Shown: positions 52,607 through 62,618, numbered from the stretch's first letter. The stretch: 64,000 nt of DNA from an uncultured Carboxylicivirga sp. (GCA_947503525.1 CANNEA010000003.1:620001-684000); one strand, 5' to 3'. Program-made: numbers and translations. Notes: generated by a model not told the origin, from the letters alone.

Positions 52607-54949
52607 CTAAATGATGTTATCCAAATCATCGGTATTATTAAAGTTAACTTCTACACGAAGTGCTCTTAGACCTGAGGCGCCTTTAAGATCTTCCAATTCT
52701 AATTCTTCAACATTATCAATTAAGTAATTCTTCGAAATCAAATAATCAATATAGCGGCTGTATTCGCCTATTTCGTTGGAGTGAGAATAGATAATAGCAA
52801 TCTTACCCACTTGTGTTAAGCGTTCGTTTGTTCCCTTAATTAACGCTTTATCAATACGTTTTTTTGTTATTTCATAACGTATATTGTAAGCTCCGGCAAC
52901 ATCAAATTTCTTCTCATCCAGACGAAAGGCAATACTTAGAGGTTTAGTATGCACCAGAATTAACTGGGTTATATCCAGCTTGATTGGTAATGATGCTTGT
53001 AATTTATGAACGGCATGAGCCACCTTTACTTTTAACAAGATTTGCCACAGGCGCATATTGTTTAAATACAATTCACTGTATTTAAATCCTTTTACCAGCG
53101 ATTGACCAACATATCCATTGTACTCAATGCCATCGGTTCTGTATTTTTCGAAATAATGAGGAAATATCTTCTGCGCTTTTTTTTGTTCCTCATCAATTAT
53201 TTCGGAAACATGATCATTGATAAGCGTCAGGCTTTCTTCAAACTGCTTACGTTTCTTATATAATACACCTAACTCCTGATCCAGACTATCAAAGTAACGT
53301 TTTACAGGTTCTTTTGCCTCCTGATAGGTGTCTTTCAGAAGAACAAGAACAGGATTAATTTCTTTGGTCAGGAAATCAATAATACTTACTTCATCACCAG
53401 CTTTAAGTCCGGCTTTTACCGTATCTAAGTGCTGATTGATTTTAAAACTTAAATTATTAAGTAAGGGAATTCCAGTCTCCTTTTCTTCCTCAGTTACGAT
53501 GTTTAAGGCCAGTTGCAATTGTTCCTCTAAATCCGCTTGTATAGCATCATTTCGTACCAGGGATGAGGCCCTGATATCCGATGCGCCATAAAGAGGAACC
53601 ACATCTTTAAATACAATGGATTCAGTTGTAATGGCCTCGTCTGAAGACTGGTTAAGTTGTTTAGCAGCAATCTCACGAAAGCGCCATTCAACCGTAGGAT
53701 GTATGGCAGTATATTCCTTTTGTATTACGGCTCTTACCTTATCACTCCAATCATCTCTGGATCTTTTCAGTGCCAAGGCAAAAATGGGAAACAATTCATA
53801 TAAGAGTTTTATTTGTATAGAATTCAATGCATCTGCATCATAACAAGCAAACTCAAGCATACCTACTACTTCATCTTCTATAATTAAAGGCACTACTGCA
53901 TGACTGCGAATCCCTTTATTTAAAAATGCCTTAACTACTGCATTTTTATCCACTTGTTTAAGATCAGGGCTAATGATGATCCGCTTTTCCCGATAAGCTT
54001 TTTCATAAACTGATCCTTCGTATGCAGAACAACTAAGTTCACTTTGCGGAATTATTGTATTCCATATGAAATTTTGATTTAAAGTCGATTCAAAATCCTG
54101 ATTTGCGGCATAACCAAATTCAACACGTGGTTTTTCCATTAATGCTCTAACCCGTTCAAGAATTTTTTTATTGCCGGCTTTAGTCATAAAGGTTTCCTTT
54201 TCCAGGAGATCGGACTTGAGTTCGGATATAACATAACTACGTGTAACATCAAACTGATTGAATTTAAGTAGGCCGCTAAATTCATATTTGTCCAAAGGAA
54301 TCTTCTCATTCCAATAATCCAGATCATTTTCTTTGTCCAAAAGACTTTTGATGTCATCCGGTTTAAAGTCTGGAACATCACCCAGACGTTTTACCTTTAA
54401 GTAGCGGGTATCTATTTTTACATTAAAAAATTTAAGCGATTGAGTTTCCCTATCAGTAAGTTTAAATGTAAATGGCATTTCTTTTGGTAAATCCATACCA
54501 TATTCCTTTTGAAGAACAATAAGAAAAGCTTGATAAAGCATAGAGATCAACATCTTATCAGCATTCATGTCTTTACTGATGTCAAGCATTTTGTTTTCTC
54601 CTATAAAGTTTTTCCGATGCAGTGGAGTGGAATATACCGGATGAATATTAAAAGGCATATGAACAGCTGCATATTCACTATCTCCAGTCATTGGATTGAT
54701 AATAAAGGCCATCATCTGTTCCAGCAAGTCCTGGTGAGTCTCCAAATCTTTAATGTCTGTTATAACAGATTTAAAAAGAGGCGTATCATCAATTCTCAGC
54801 AATACTTCCTGAGCCATGTTTTTCATGGGATGTGCATCCTTATTGCTGATATCTTTAATTTCCTCAATTAAATACTCAAAACTGAGTGATGTCTTAAAGG
54901 GAATTTTATCTAAATGACAACTTATTGTATTGTGTAAATGATTTTCCAT
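52607..54949 (-). CDS. GAF-domain protein of unknown function upstream of ppk1
   Basis: 780 residues, soluble, no signal peptide. One recognisable domain is a GAF fold around 275-400 (FIWNTIIPQSELSC...IRSHAVVPLIIEDEVVGMLEFACYD...ALALKRS). It is followed by a conserved-looking FKDVVPLYGASDIRASSLVRNDAIQADLEEQLQLAL and long charged helices that may be coiled coils (about 560-620). I do not recognise an enzymatic motif. As first gene of the ppk1 unit it may sense a small molecule or redox state and control polyphosphate synthesis; that is inference from position. Confidence 0.7.
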   Translation of the reverse strand: MENHLHNTISCHLDKIPFKTSLSFEYLIEEIKDISNKDAHPMKNMAQEVLLRIDDTPLFKSVITDIKDLETHQDLLEQMMAFIINPMTGDSEYAAVHMPFNIHPVYSTPLHRKNFIGENKMLDISKDMNADKMLISMLYQAFLIVLQKEYGMDLPKEMPFTFKLTDRETQSLKFFNVKIDTRYLKVKRLGDVPDFKPDDIKSLLDKENDLDYWNEKIPLDKYEFSGLLKFNQFDVTRSYVISELKSDLLEKETFMTKAGNKKILERVRALMEKPRVEFGYAANQDFESTLNQNFIWNTIIPQSELSCSAYEGSVYEKAYREKRIIISPDLKQVDKNAVVKAFLNKGIRSHAVVPLIIEDEVVGMLEFACYDADALNSIQIKLLYELFPIFALALKRSRDDWSDKVRAVIQKEYTAIHPTVEWRFREIAAKQLNQSSDEAITTESIVFKDVVPLYGASDIRASSLVRNDAIQADLEEQLQLALNIVTEEEKETGIPLLNNLSFKINQHLDTVKAGLKAGDEVSIIDFLTKEINPVLVLLKDTYQEAKEPVKRYFDSLDQELGVLYKKRKQFEESLTLINDHVSEIIDEEQKKAQKIFPHYFEKYRTDGIEYNGYVGQSLVKGFKYSELYLNNMRLWQILLKVKVAHAVHKLQASLPIKLDITQLILVHTKPLSIAFRLDEKKFDVAGAYNIRYEITKKRIDKALIKGTNERLTQVGKIAIIYSHSNEIGEYSRYIDYLISKNYLIDNVEELELEDLKGASGLRALRVEVNFNNTDDLDNII

Positions 54950-55345
54950 AAGCCTAATTTTAAGGCAAGTTATTCTTCCACCAATATTTACGCAAAGAAA
55001 AGTATACCGAGCGAAAATATTTAAGCTCGAACCTGCATTTATTGATGATGAAATAAACTTACTCTAAAATAAACAAGCTAAAGCGTTTATGGTTTGGTAA
55101 TTGTAGTAATTATACCTCTTGGATTCAGATATTTAATATTAATGGTATTAACCAGACTGACTATAAATGGTAAATAAGGATTTAGGTGTAGGACTTTTTT
55201 TAAGCATAAATATTATGAATGCTTCTGGCACATCTGTCCAATGAAAGGAGTCCAATTGCAATTCTTAAAATCAGGAAGTCATGATTTTGTTATAAGCATT
55301 AAATATTAGAATTTCTTCGTTTCTAAATAAAATTGAGATTATAAA
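54950..55345. other. Gap between the GAF gene and the next minus-strand gene
   Basis: About 400 AT-rich bases. I see no coding frame and no exact TAnnTTTG element in either direction. It must hold the promoter of the ppk1 unit and the end of the neighbouring transcript. Confidence 0.4.
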
Positions 55346-55367
55346 GCCCGCAATAACTATTGCGGGC
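55346..55367 (-). terminator. Hairpin after the minus-strand gene of unknown function
   Basis: GCCCGCAATA (55346-55355) and TATTGCGGGC (55358-55367) form a near-perfect GC-rich palindrome just downstream of the stop at 55392. On the minus strand it is followed by TTTATAATC, a short T tail. Confidence 0.65.
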
Positions 55368-55391
55368 CTTGCAGATTAGCCATTGTGGATT

Positions 55392-56126
55392 TTAGTCCTC
55401 ACTATCAGCTGTTTCTTTCCGACTGGCTTTGTTTTTTAGATAAGCAACCTGCTCGCGGATGAGAAGATTAACACCTGCCAATACCTTCTCACACAATTGA
55501 TCATCCAAAAGATTGGCGTGGCTTTTCAATAGATCCAGCCAATCCACAAATAGCTTCTGTACCTCATGGCGTAAGGTTTTTAATTTGGGCTCATCGCCAT
55601 TTGCGCCTTCCGTACGACTTATATTATATTGCTCAAAGGCATCACTCGATGCTTTTAGCTTTTCGTAGTCGTCCAGTAGATTTAAGCTTGTAAAATGTCT
55701 TTGGTTTTCCGCCTCGCCCCATACCAATAGTACCTTGTTTAGCTCTGCTGTTTCTTCATCCATAGGTAATTCATCCAGATTGCTGTCGAAGGACTTAAAG
55801 ACGCTTAATAATTCAATGGCGGCATTACGAGTTTCTTCATCTCTACTCTTGGCCAAGGCATTGAGCATGCCTATCACATAAATTAAATCATTATCACGTA
55901 CTTTATCCAGTACTCTACGTTCGGAGTACTCTACTTCGCGCGACATAATAGCTGACATCTCAACTATTCGACCGTTTATTTTCACCAGGCCTAAATAGCA
56001 GATATGTTGTTTGTCCATCTGCATTTTATCAGGAATAGCAATGGAAGATTGCACAAGTGTATAAAATCTATTATTGGATAATCTTTGAAAAGTGATCGTT
56101 TGACGATCTATTCTATTTGCGCTCAT
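55392..56126 (-). CDS. Conserved protein of unknown function (Bacteroidota-type, possibly DUF6261)
   Basis: 244 residues, cytoplasmic, mostly helical and acidic. Features are an N-terminal RIDRQTITFQRLSNNRFYTLVQ, a middle ALAKSRDEETRNAAIELLSVFKSF, and a C-terminal LKTLRHEVQKLFVDWLDLLKSHANLL. This pattern fits the short helical proteins grouped as DUF6261 in Bacteroidota, but I am not certain. No signal peptide, membrane segment or catalytic motif is seen. It is isolated, with a terminator behind and over 900 non-coding bases in front. Confidence 0.65.
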   Translation of the reverse strand: MSANRIDRQTITFQRLSNNRFYTLVQSSIAIPDKMQMDKQHICYLGLVKINGRIVEMSAIMSREVEYSERRVLDKVRDNDLIYVIGMLNALAKSRDEETRNAAIELLSVFKSFDSNLDELPMDEETAELNKVLLVWGEAENQRHFTSLNLLDDYEKLKASSDAFEQYNISRTEGANGDEPKLKTLRHEVQKLFVDWLDLLKSHANLLDDQLCEKVLAGVNLLIREQVAYLKNKASRKETADSED

Positions 56127-56612
56127 ATGCGTATTGATTTATTTCAGAACTGCTTTATCTAATTTTAAGTTGTAGCTATGTGAGAACCATTGTATGTATA
56201 ATGTAATAACATTTAAGCGGCTTAATTTCCGAATGAACGATTCTTTGATTACAATGAGCCATTCTGACTTCGGATCACTCTATTATTTGTTGACAATGCT
56301 CTGTTTCCATGTCCAAACATTCCATTCTGTCTTTATATTCATCATTCTAAAAGCCAAATGGTCCATTATGTCATTATAATCGTTAAATCTGAACTCCGAT
56401 CATGCAATTATTTGCACATAATGGCTAGTTTGGCATGGCAAAGTAATGCGTGTAAACAAATACCAGCTTGTTCTGAACAAAAACATCCATTATGTCCTAA
56501 CATTCTCAGTATATTCTTGTTTGTGTACAGCAATTATTAGATAAAACTAAGTTCGAATAGTTAAACTTATTATAATTAGCGAATACAATATAAGTATCAC
56601 ATGTTTTGAGGG
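56127..56612. other. Non-coding stretch before the mannan locus
   Basis: About 490 bases with only short open frames of about 60 codons and no coding character. No RNA gene or clear promoter recognised. Confidence 0.4.
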
Positions 56613-56824
56613 AGGGGAATAAATAAGCAGGGTAGTGGTCTGGCTTATCTTCCCCAAATCTGGACGCCGGTAAGTGCATATATGAATGAGGGGTATAGTT
56701 TTAGCTTTGATAAAACAAAGCCATAGTATCGCAATTGGAATATGCTGGTGTATAATGTGGCGATTTTACTATACATTACGAACAGAAGTCTGGGTTTGAT
56801 TCTAATGCTACTGTTAATTGTTGA
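56613..56824 (+). pseudogene. Possible decayed gene fragment
   Basis: Two short frames look like protein: one from about 56613 to TAG 56724 (reading ...GSGLAYLPQIWTPVSAYM...) and, after a frame change, one ending at TGA 56822 (…FTIHYEQKSGFDSNATVN). Together they could be the C-terminal remains of one gene with a stop and a frameshift. The family is not recognised; chance is quite possible. Confidence 0.25.
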
Positions 56825-57053
56825 TTAAAATTAATATGTCAATTAATAAAAGTCAAGATTCTGTGGAAAAATATTATTGAAAATGTGTTTGACAAATAAA
56901 GAATAAGCCTTTAAAGATTTTAATCATATTATAAGGCATTTCTCAAACTATTTCAGCCTCTTTTCACCAAAATACATGTTTTCAACAGCAGAACTGTAGT
57001 GTCTTTTGCCTATTAGTATCATTTTTGTCGCATAACTCAAGTAAAACTGTATT

Positions 57054-58355
57054 ATGAATGTATCGCGTGTATTTCTGACGCTTAGCCTTATTATAATTAT
57101 GGCATTAAATGTTTCTTGTTCTTCTGATTCTTCTGCTGATTCAGGCTTTGTAGAAGTTAAAGAAGGGCGTTTTCAAATTGATGGTAAACCCTATGTATTT
57201 GCAGGAGCCAATTATTGGCAGGGCATGCATCTGGGATCGGAGAAATACGGTGATCGAGAGCAATTGAAGCGTGAACTGGATCAGTTGAAAGCCTATGGCA
57301 TCACTAATCTGCGCATAATGGCTTCGTGTGAGGCTGATGTGGATTCGAAATATTGCATGCAACCGGCTTTGCAAACTGCACCCGGAGTATATGATAATAA
57401 TTTGTGGGAAGGTCTGGATTATTTATTGAACGAGATGGCTAAACGCGATATGAAGGCCATAATGGTATTAAGTAATTTCTGGTCGTGGAGTGGTGGATTT
57501 TCGCAATACCTTAAGTGGGCCGGAGAAGGAGAGATTCCTTATCCTCAGGAGCCTGAACATGGCTGGTGGGACTATGGGCAATATACTAAAGGCTTTTTAA
57601 AAAATAAAATGACCCTAGAGTGGTATCGCAATCACGTAATGACAACAGTTCAACGTCAAAATTCAATTAATGGATTAATGTATGCCGATGACCCCACTAT
57701 TATGAGTTGGCAATTGGCCAATGAGCCAAGAGGAATGGATAATAAAGATGAATTCGCCCAATGGATAAAAAGCACAGCCGAATTAATTAAAAGTATGGAT
57801 GCCAAACATCTGGTTTCATTAGGTTCCGAAGGGGATACGCCCAATGAAAGCGAAGGTTTAAAGGCCAGTGTTGATAATGCTTATGAATCGATTGATTATA
57901 TCACCATGCACATTTGGGTACAAAATTGGAATTGGTATACGCCAGGTGATGGTGAAGAGGCATACAATAAGATGATCCATACCTTTAATACTTATTGGAA
58001 TACCCATGTGGCTACTGCTAAGGCACTGAATAAGCCTTTGGTTTTAGAGGAGTATGGCCTGGCACGTGATGCTTTTTCTTACGATTCCGATGCTTCAATA
58101 AATGAGCGAAACCTTTACTATCAATACGTTTATAATCGCTTTGTAACTAATGTAAAAACAAAGGGAGCTGTTCAAGGCGTTAATTTCTGGAGTTATTCAG
58201 GCGAAAGCCGTCCACCACGTCCTGGTGAATATTGGAATACAGGCGATGTGTTTGTTGGTGATCCGCCACATGAATTACAGGGCTGGTATGGGGTGTATGA
58301 TGATGATATCAGTACCCTGGAGTTAATTAAAGAGGAGATGAGTAGAGTCAAATGA
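57054..58355 (+). CDS. GH5 endo-beta-mannanase, lipoprotein
   Basis: 433 residues. A lipoprotein signal ending NVSC (C22) is followed by a GH5 TIM barrel, subfamily 7-like: FAGANYWQGMHLG, YGITNLRIMASCE, the acid/base Glu in WQLANEPRG (E224), ITMHIWVQNWNWY, and the nucleophile in VLEEYGLARD (E332/E333). It should cut beta-1,4-mannan or glucomannan at the cell surface. It lies next to an AraC regulator and a SusC/SusD pair, which together form a polysaccharide utilisation locus. Confidence 0.92.
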   Translation: MNVSRVFLTLSLIIIMALNVSCSSDSSADSGFVEVKEGRFQIDGKPYVFAGANYWQGMHLGSEKYGDREQLKRELDQLKAYGITNLRIMASCEADVDSKYCMQPALQTAPGVYDNNLWEGLDYLLNEMAKRDMKAIMVLSNFWSWSGGFSQYLKWAGEGEIPYPQEPEHGWWDYGQYTKGFLKNKMTLEWYRNHVMTTVQRQNSINGLMYADDPTIMSWQLANEPRGMDNKDEFAQWIKSTAELIKSMDAKHLVSLGSEGDTPNESEGLKASVDNAYESIDYITMHIWVQNWNWYTPGDGEEAYNKMIHTFNTYWNTHVATAKALNKPLVLEEYGLARDAFSYDSDASINERNLYYQYVYNRFVTNVKTKGAVQGVNFWSYSGESRPPRPGEYWNTGDVFVGDPPHELQGWYGVYDDDISTLELIKEEMSRVK

Positions 58356-58384
58356 GTCCGAAGGCCGCAGTAAGAGATTCGGAC
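58356..58384. terminator. Inverted repeat between convergent mannanase and AraC genes
   Basis: GTCCGAA (58356-58362) and TTCGGAC (58378-58384) form a perfect 7-bp stem between the two stops. It has no T-run, so termination strength is uncertain. Confidence 0.4.
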
Positions 58385-58406
58385 GCCGGACTTCTCTACA
58401 GACTTT

Positions 58407-59267
58407 CTAATGAATCGTTATCAACTTCTGCTGCGACCTGAACTCGCTGGGCGTACAACCTTTCTGAGTTTTAAAGGTGCGATTGAAATTGGAGATATTA
58501 TTAAATCCACATTCAAAACAGATCTCAGAGATATTTTTTTCAGAGTCAATCAATAAGCGGGCAGCAAGTCCAATTCGCAGTTCGGTGAGGTATTCTGTGA
58601 ACGAACGTTGAGTTCGTTTTTTAAAGAAATGACTAAAAGCTGATGGTGACATATGCACAATATCCGCTACATCATTAATTTTTATTGGATTCTGAATATT
58701 CTCGTAGAGGTACTTGTTTACTATTTTAATCCTGCGGCTTTTAGTAGTATCAAACTGACGTACATACGAAGGTGAAGAGAGATTAGTTTTATTACGTGAT
58801 GTCGCCAGATCGTATAAAATTGATAACATCTCCAGTACCGAATCAAAACCTTTATTATTGGATAGCTTCATAATACGAGGTATCATCAGCGCTGTTGTCT
58901 CTTTAGAAAAGCGTATACCCATCTTACTTTGCTCCAATAAGTCTTTTATAGGAGAAGCCAGTTTACGAGCCAGAAACTGTTCGCTGGGAAATACCGAATG
59001 AAATTGAATGGTAATCACATGTGCTTCTTTCGATTGTCCTGTCCAGGCATGTGGTGTATTAGGACCTATTAATACCAGATCAGCATCGTCGAAATCTTGT
59101 ATTGAATCACCAATAATGCGTTTGCCTTCCGCATTAATAACCAGGTTTAATTCGTACTCTGGATGATAATGAACTGGGAAGTCAAATTTAGCGTTCTCAT
59201 GATTCATTATAACAAAAAAGTCATCTTTAGATAAAGGGGCAATCTCTCTTATTATTCGCTTCGGCAT
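58407..59267 (-). CDS. AraC-family transcriptional regulator with N-terminal cupin domain
   Basis: 286 residues. The N-terminal cupin (FDFPVHYHPEYELNLVINAEGKRIIGDSIQDFDDADLVLIGPNTPHAW) binds the sugar signal. The C-terminal double helix-turn-helix reads PIKINDVADIVHMSPSAFSHFFKKRTQRSFTEYLTELRIGLAARLL and ISEICFECGFNNISNFNRTFKTQKGCTPSEFR. It probably activates the flanking mannanase and susCD genes when the oligosaccharide is present. An AraC regulator rather than a hybrid two-component system or anti-sigma pair is the less usual choice for such loci. Confidence 0.92.
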   Translation of the reverse strand: MPKRIIREIAPLSKDDFFVIMNHENAKFDFPVHYHPEYELNLVINAEGKRIIGDSIQDFDDADLVLIGPNTPHAWTGQSKEAHVITIQFHSVFPSEQFLARKLASPIKDLLEQSKMGIRFSKETTALMIPRIMKLSNNKGFDSVLEMLSILYDLATSRNKTNLSSPSYVRQFDTTKSRRIKIVNKYLYENIQNPIKINDVADIVHMSPSAFSHFFKKRTQRSFTEYLTELRIGLAARLLIDSEKNISEICFECGFNNISNFNRTFKTQKGCTPSEFRSQQKLITIH

Positions 59268-59395
59268 AGTATTATATAATAATTAGTGTGACAAAGGTAG
59301 AAATAAATTCATAATACTATAATCTAAATATGTTATTTATATAACTATATATAAGGCCCGTAGCTATGTTGTGATATATTAATGTAAGAAATAAC

Positions 59396-59407
59396 ATGTA
59401 ATTACAT
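59396..59407. promoter_or_regulatory. 12-bp palindrome in the araC-susC divergent region
   Basis: ATGTAATTACAT is a perfect palindrome about 60 bases upstream of the susC -7 element. It is a candidate operator, but the surrounding DNA is very AT-rich. Confidence 0.3.
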
Positions 59408-59463
59408 TCATAATATTATCATATTTGAGCATTAAAAGAGAATATATCATTAGTTAGTGTACA

Positions 59464-59471
59464 TACATTTG
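59464..59471 (+). promoter_or_regulatory. -7 promoter element of susC (TACATTTG)
   Basis: Exact TAnnTTTG match 58 bases before the SusC ATG. Confidence 0.5.
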
Positions 59472-59528
59472 TAATGTGAAATTTCATTAACAAAGACTAA
59501 AAAAATCTCTTAACAAAAAGTTATATCT

Positions 59529-62500
59529 ATGAAAAGATTATATGAAAGGTTTAAAGTAGTGATGTTAACACTTACTTTATGTTCTTTCACTCTATTGGCT
59601 TCAGCTCAGCAGGCGAAAGTACAAGGAGTAGTAAAAGACCCGAGTGGATTAACGCTTCCCGGCGTTAATGTCTACGAAAAAGGCACAACAAATGGAACCA
59701 TTACTGATATTAATGGCATCTATAGTCTCGACGGCTTATCCAATGAGTCAGTAATTATCTTCTCACTAATCGGTATGATACAACAAGAAATTGTAGTTGG
59801 TGAACAAACTATAATTGATGTTGTAATGCAGGATGAAATGCAAGGTCTGGATGAAGTTGTGGTAGTAGGTTACGGTTCGGTACAGAAAAGTGATTTGACT
59901 GGATCTGTTGCTTCGGTTAAAATGGAGAATATCCCTATGAAACCATCCAATTCCATTGATGGCTTATTACAAGGGCAGAGTGCAGGTGTGCAGGTGATCT
60001 CACCTTCTGACGATCCGGGTGCAGGTTCGATTATACGTATTAGAGGAGGATCTTCATTAAATGCAGGTAACGATCCCCTTGTAGTAGTTGATGGTTTTCC
60101 TATTGGATATGCAGGAGATATCAAGCAGATTTCACCACAGGATATTGCATCCATGGAAATATTAAAAGATGCTTCGGCTTCGGCCATCTATGGTTCGCGT
60201 GGAGCTAATGGTGTAATCATGATTACCACTAAGAAAGGGGCTAAAAACACCACTGAGATAACTGTATCGCAGCAAAATACCATTTCAGAGTTTACTTCTC
60301 AATTAAATCTTTGGCGCGATCCTGCTTTAATGGCAGAGTTAAGCAATGAAGGACGATCAAATGGTGGATTTGTTCCTTTATATATAGGTGCTGAGGATGC
60401 CAATGGCGTGTATTATCCTTCAGTAAAAGAACTAAGCGATGGCTCATGGCCTTATAATACACGTTGGGATGATGTGGTATTTCGTAATCCGGTATCCAAC
60501 AATACCAATGTGGCAGTGCGCAGCCAGACCGACAAGACACAATTTAGCCTGAGCACAACTTATTTCACCGACGAAGGTGTTTATATTGAGGATGACTACA
60601 GTAAGCTGAACATTAACCTTAATGTTATTCATAAATTATATGAGCGATTGACCATCGGCACCAATGTGATTTTCTCAACAGGAGATCGAAATAACAATGG
60701 AGGTCTGGCCTATTGGCGTAATCCAATTTTCCCCATCTACGAGGACAATGATCCAACCAAAGATTATTACCTGATTGGAGCTCAGGATTTTTCTCATCCA
60801 TTGGCCTTAACCAAGCACCGTAGTAATACCAATGAATTTCTTGACTTTCTTGGCACGGGATTTATTGAGGCGGAGCTGTTGACCTCTTTAAAGTTTAAAT
60901 CACAGTTAAATTATAAGTTTGGCCGATCAATCACCGACTATTACAATCCTAAGAAATATACTTTGGATGGTACGTTCAATAACGGTTCAGGTGGCATTAA
61001 CAACTGGGAAAATAGTGAAATTGTATCCGAGTCCTTCTTTACCTACGACAAAACCTTTAACGAGCTGCATAAGCTTAATGCAATGGCGGGTTTCTCCTAT
61101 CAATATTATAAGAGCCGTACGTCAGAACTAAAAGCTTACGACTTTCTTAACGAGTCTTTAGGTAATGGTAACCTGTCTGCAGGTAATCCGGAGAAACAAC
61201 GCGTATCCAATAGCCTCACTGAAACGGTGATGTATTCATGGCTCGGACGTTTGAACTATGTGTTTAATAATAAGTACCTGGCTACATTTAGCATGCGTGC
61301 CGATGGTTCATCAAAATTTGGTTCTAATAACCAATGGGCTTATTTCCCATCAGGTGCTTTGGGATGGAAAATGCACAACGAAGATTTTATTCAGAATCTG
61401 GATGTGTTTGATGAATTAAAGCTTCGTGGAAGTTATGGTATTTCAGGTAACCAGGGCATTCCACCATATTTAATTAATAGCCGATATGGACAAGATCAGT
61501 ATTACGTCAATGGTGGCTGGCAAACAGCCATAGGTCCAGGTTATGTAGTTGGGCAGGATAGCCATAGTGGCAAAAAAATATGGGGTGGTATTCCTAATCC
61601 CGATTTAAAATGGGAGAGTACTCAACAGGTGAATATTGGAGCTGATTTTGCTTTTTTCAACCGACGTTTCCGCGTAATTGCCGATTACTACAATAAATAT
61701 ACAACAGACTTATTGCGTGAGCGTTGGTTGTCACCATCATCGTCCTATGACAGAATGTGGGTTAATGGCGGAGAGATTAAAAACCAGGGATTTGAACTAA
61801 CGCTTGAAGGTGATATCGTTAACCGAAATGACTGGCGCTTATCGGCTTCCATGATGTTCTCTAGAAACGTGAATGAAGTGGTCAGTCTTGGTGATGAGTT
61901 GGCATTTGGTTTAAGTACGGATTCTAACACGGGAATGAAATATGAATTTTATGGCAATACAGTAGAAGCATTTCGTGCCATTCCAAGCATTCTTGGAGTA
62001 GGTGAAGCTGTTGGTGTGTATTATGGACATAAGGTGGCCGGTATTATCCAAACAGAAGAAGAAGGATTAGCTGCCGGACTTAGCGGAGCAATGGCTCAGC
62101 CGGGTGAATTTAAATACGTTGACATCAATGAAGATGGTGTTATCGATGAGAAAGACCGGACTGTAATTGGTGATCCAAATCCGGATTTTATGGCCAGTTT
62201 AAATATGCAATTGAGTTATAGGAATTTTGATCTGGCCATGTTTATCAACAGTAGTTTTGGCCAGGATATATTCAACACTAAAGCCTTTAGTGAGCCTAGT
62301 AATCAGCCATTACGCTGGACGCAGGATAATCGTACCAATGACTATCCAAGCCTGCGCGAAGGACGAAATGTATATATGTCGGATTGGTATATTCAGGAAG
62401 GCAGTTTTATTCGCTTGCAAAACCTTTCATTGGGATACAATATCAAAGATCTGGGCTTATCATGGTTTAAACGAGGTCGTATACATATGAATGCTACCAA

Positions 62501-62618
62501 TTTAATTACCTGGACTGACTTTGAAGGCTACGACCCTGAATTGGGTAGCGATGGGATTTATTGGGGTGGATATCCTAAACTAAGAAAATGGACACTAGGT
62601 CTTGAGTTAACTTTTTAA
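59529..62618 (+). CDS. SusC/RagA-type TonB-dependent outer-membrane transporter
   Basis: 1029 residues. A signal peptide (ending LLASAQQ) is followed by a carboxypeptidase-D-like repeat (AKVQGVVKDPSGLTLPGVNVY), the TonB box region DEVVVVGYG, a plug domain (IRIRGGSSLNAGNDPLVVVDGFP) and a long barrel ending in LELTF. It imports oligosaccharides captured by the partner SusD. SusD starts 40 bases downstream. Given the adjacent GH5 enzyme, manno-oligosaccharides are the likely substrate. Confidence 0.96.
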   Translation: MKRLYERFKVVMLTLTLCSFTLLASAQQAKVQGVVKDPSGLTLPGVNVYEKGTTNGTITDINGIYSLDGLSNESVIIFSLIGMIQQEIVVGEQTIIDVVMQDEMQGLDEVVVVGYGSVQKSDLTGSVASVKMENIPMKPSNSIDGLLQGQSAGVQVISPSDDPGAGSIIRIRGGSSLNAGNDPLVVVDGFPIGYAGDIKQISPQDIASMEILKDASASAIYGSRGANGVIMITTKKGAKNTTEITVSQQNTISEFTSQLNLWRDPALMAELSNEGRSNGGFVPLYIGAEDANGVYYPSVKELSDGSWPYNTRWDDVVFRNPVSNNTNVAVRSQTDKTQFSLSTTYFTDEGVYIEDDYSKLNINLNVIHKLYERLTIGTNVIFSTGDRNNNGGLAYWRNPIFPIYEDNDPTKDYYLIGAQDFSHPLALTKHRSNTNEFLDFLGTGFIEAELLTSLKFKSQLNYKFGRSITDYYNPKKYTLDGTFNNGSGGINNWENSEIVSESFFTYDKTFNELHKLNAMAGFSYQYYKSRTSELKAYDFLNESLGNGNLSAGNPEKQRVSNSLTETVMYSWLGRLNYVFNNKYLATFSMRADGSSKFGSNNQWAYFPSGALGWKMHNEDFIQNLDVFDELKLRGSYGISGNQGIPPYLINSRYGQDQYYVNGGWQTAIGPGYVVGQDSHSGKKIWGGIPNPDLKWESTQQVNIGADFAFFNRRFRVIADYYNKYTTDLLRERWLSPSSSYDRMWVNGGEIKNQGFELTLEGDIVNRNDWRLSASMMFSRNVNEVVSLGDELAFGLSTDSNTGMKYEFYGNTVEAFRAIPSILGVGEAVGVYYGHKVAGIIQTEEEGLAAGLSGAMAQPGEFKYVDINEDGVIDEKDRTVIGDPNPDFMASLNMQLSYRNFDLAMFINSSFGQDIFNTKAFSEPSNQPLRWTQDNRTNDYPSLREGRNVYMSDWYIQEGSFIRLQNLSLGYNIKDLGLSWFKRGRIHMNATNLITWTDFEGYDPELGSDGIYWGGYPKLRKWTLGLELTF

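Noticed and set aside
56194-56540. Two small plus-strand genes of about 60 codons
   Set aside because: No start signals, domain features or coding composition; they overlap each other.
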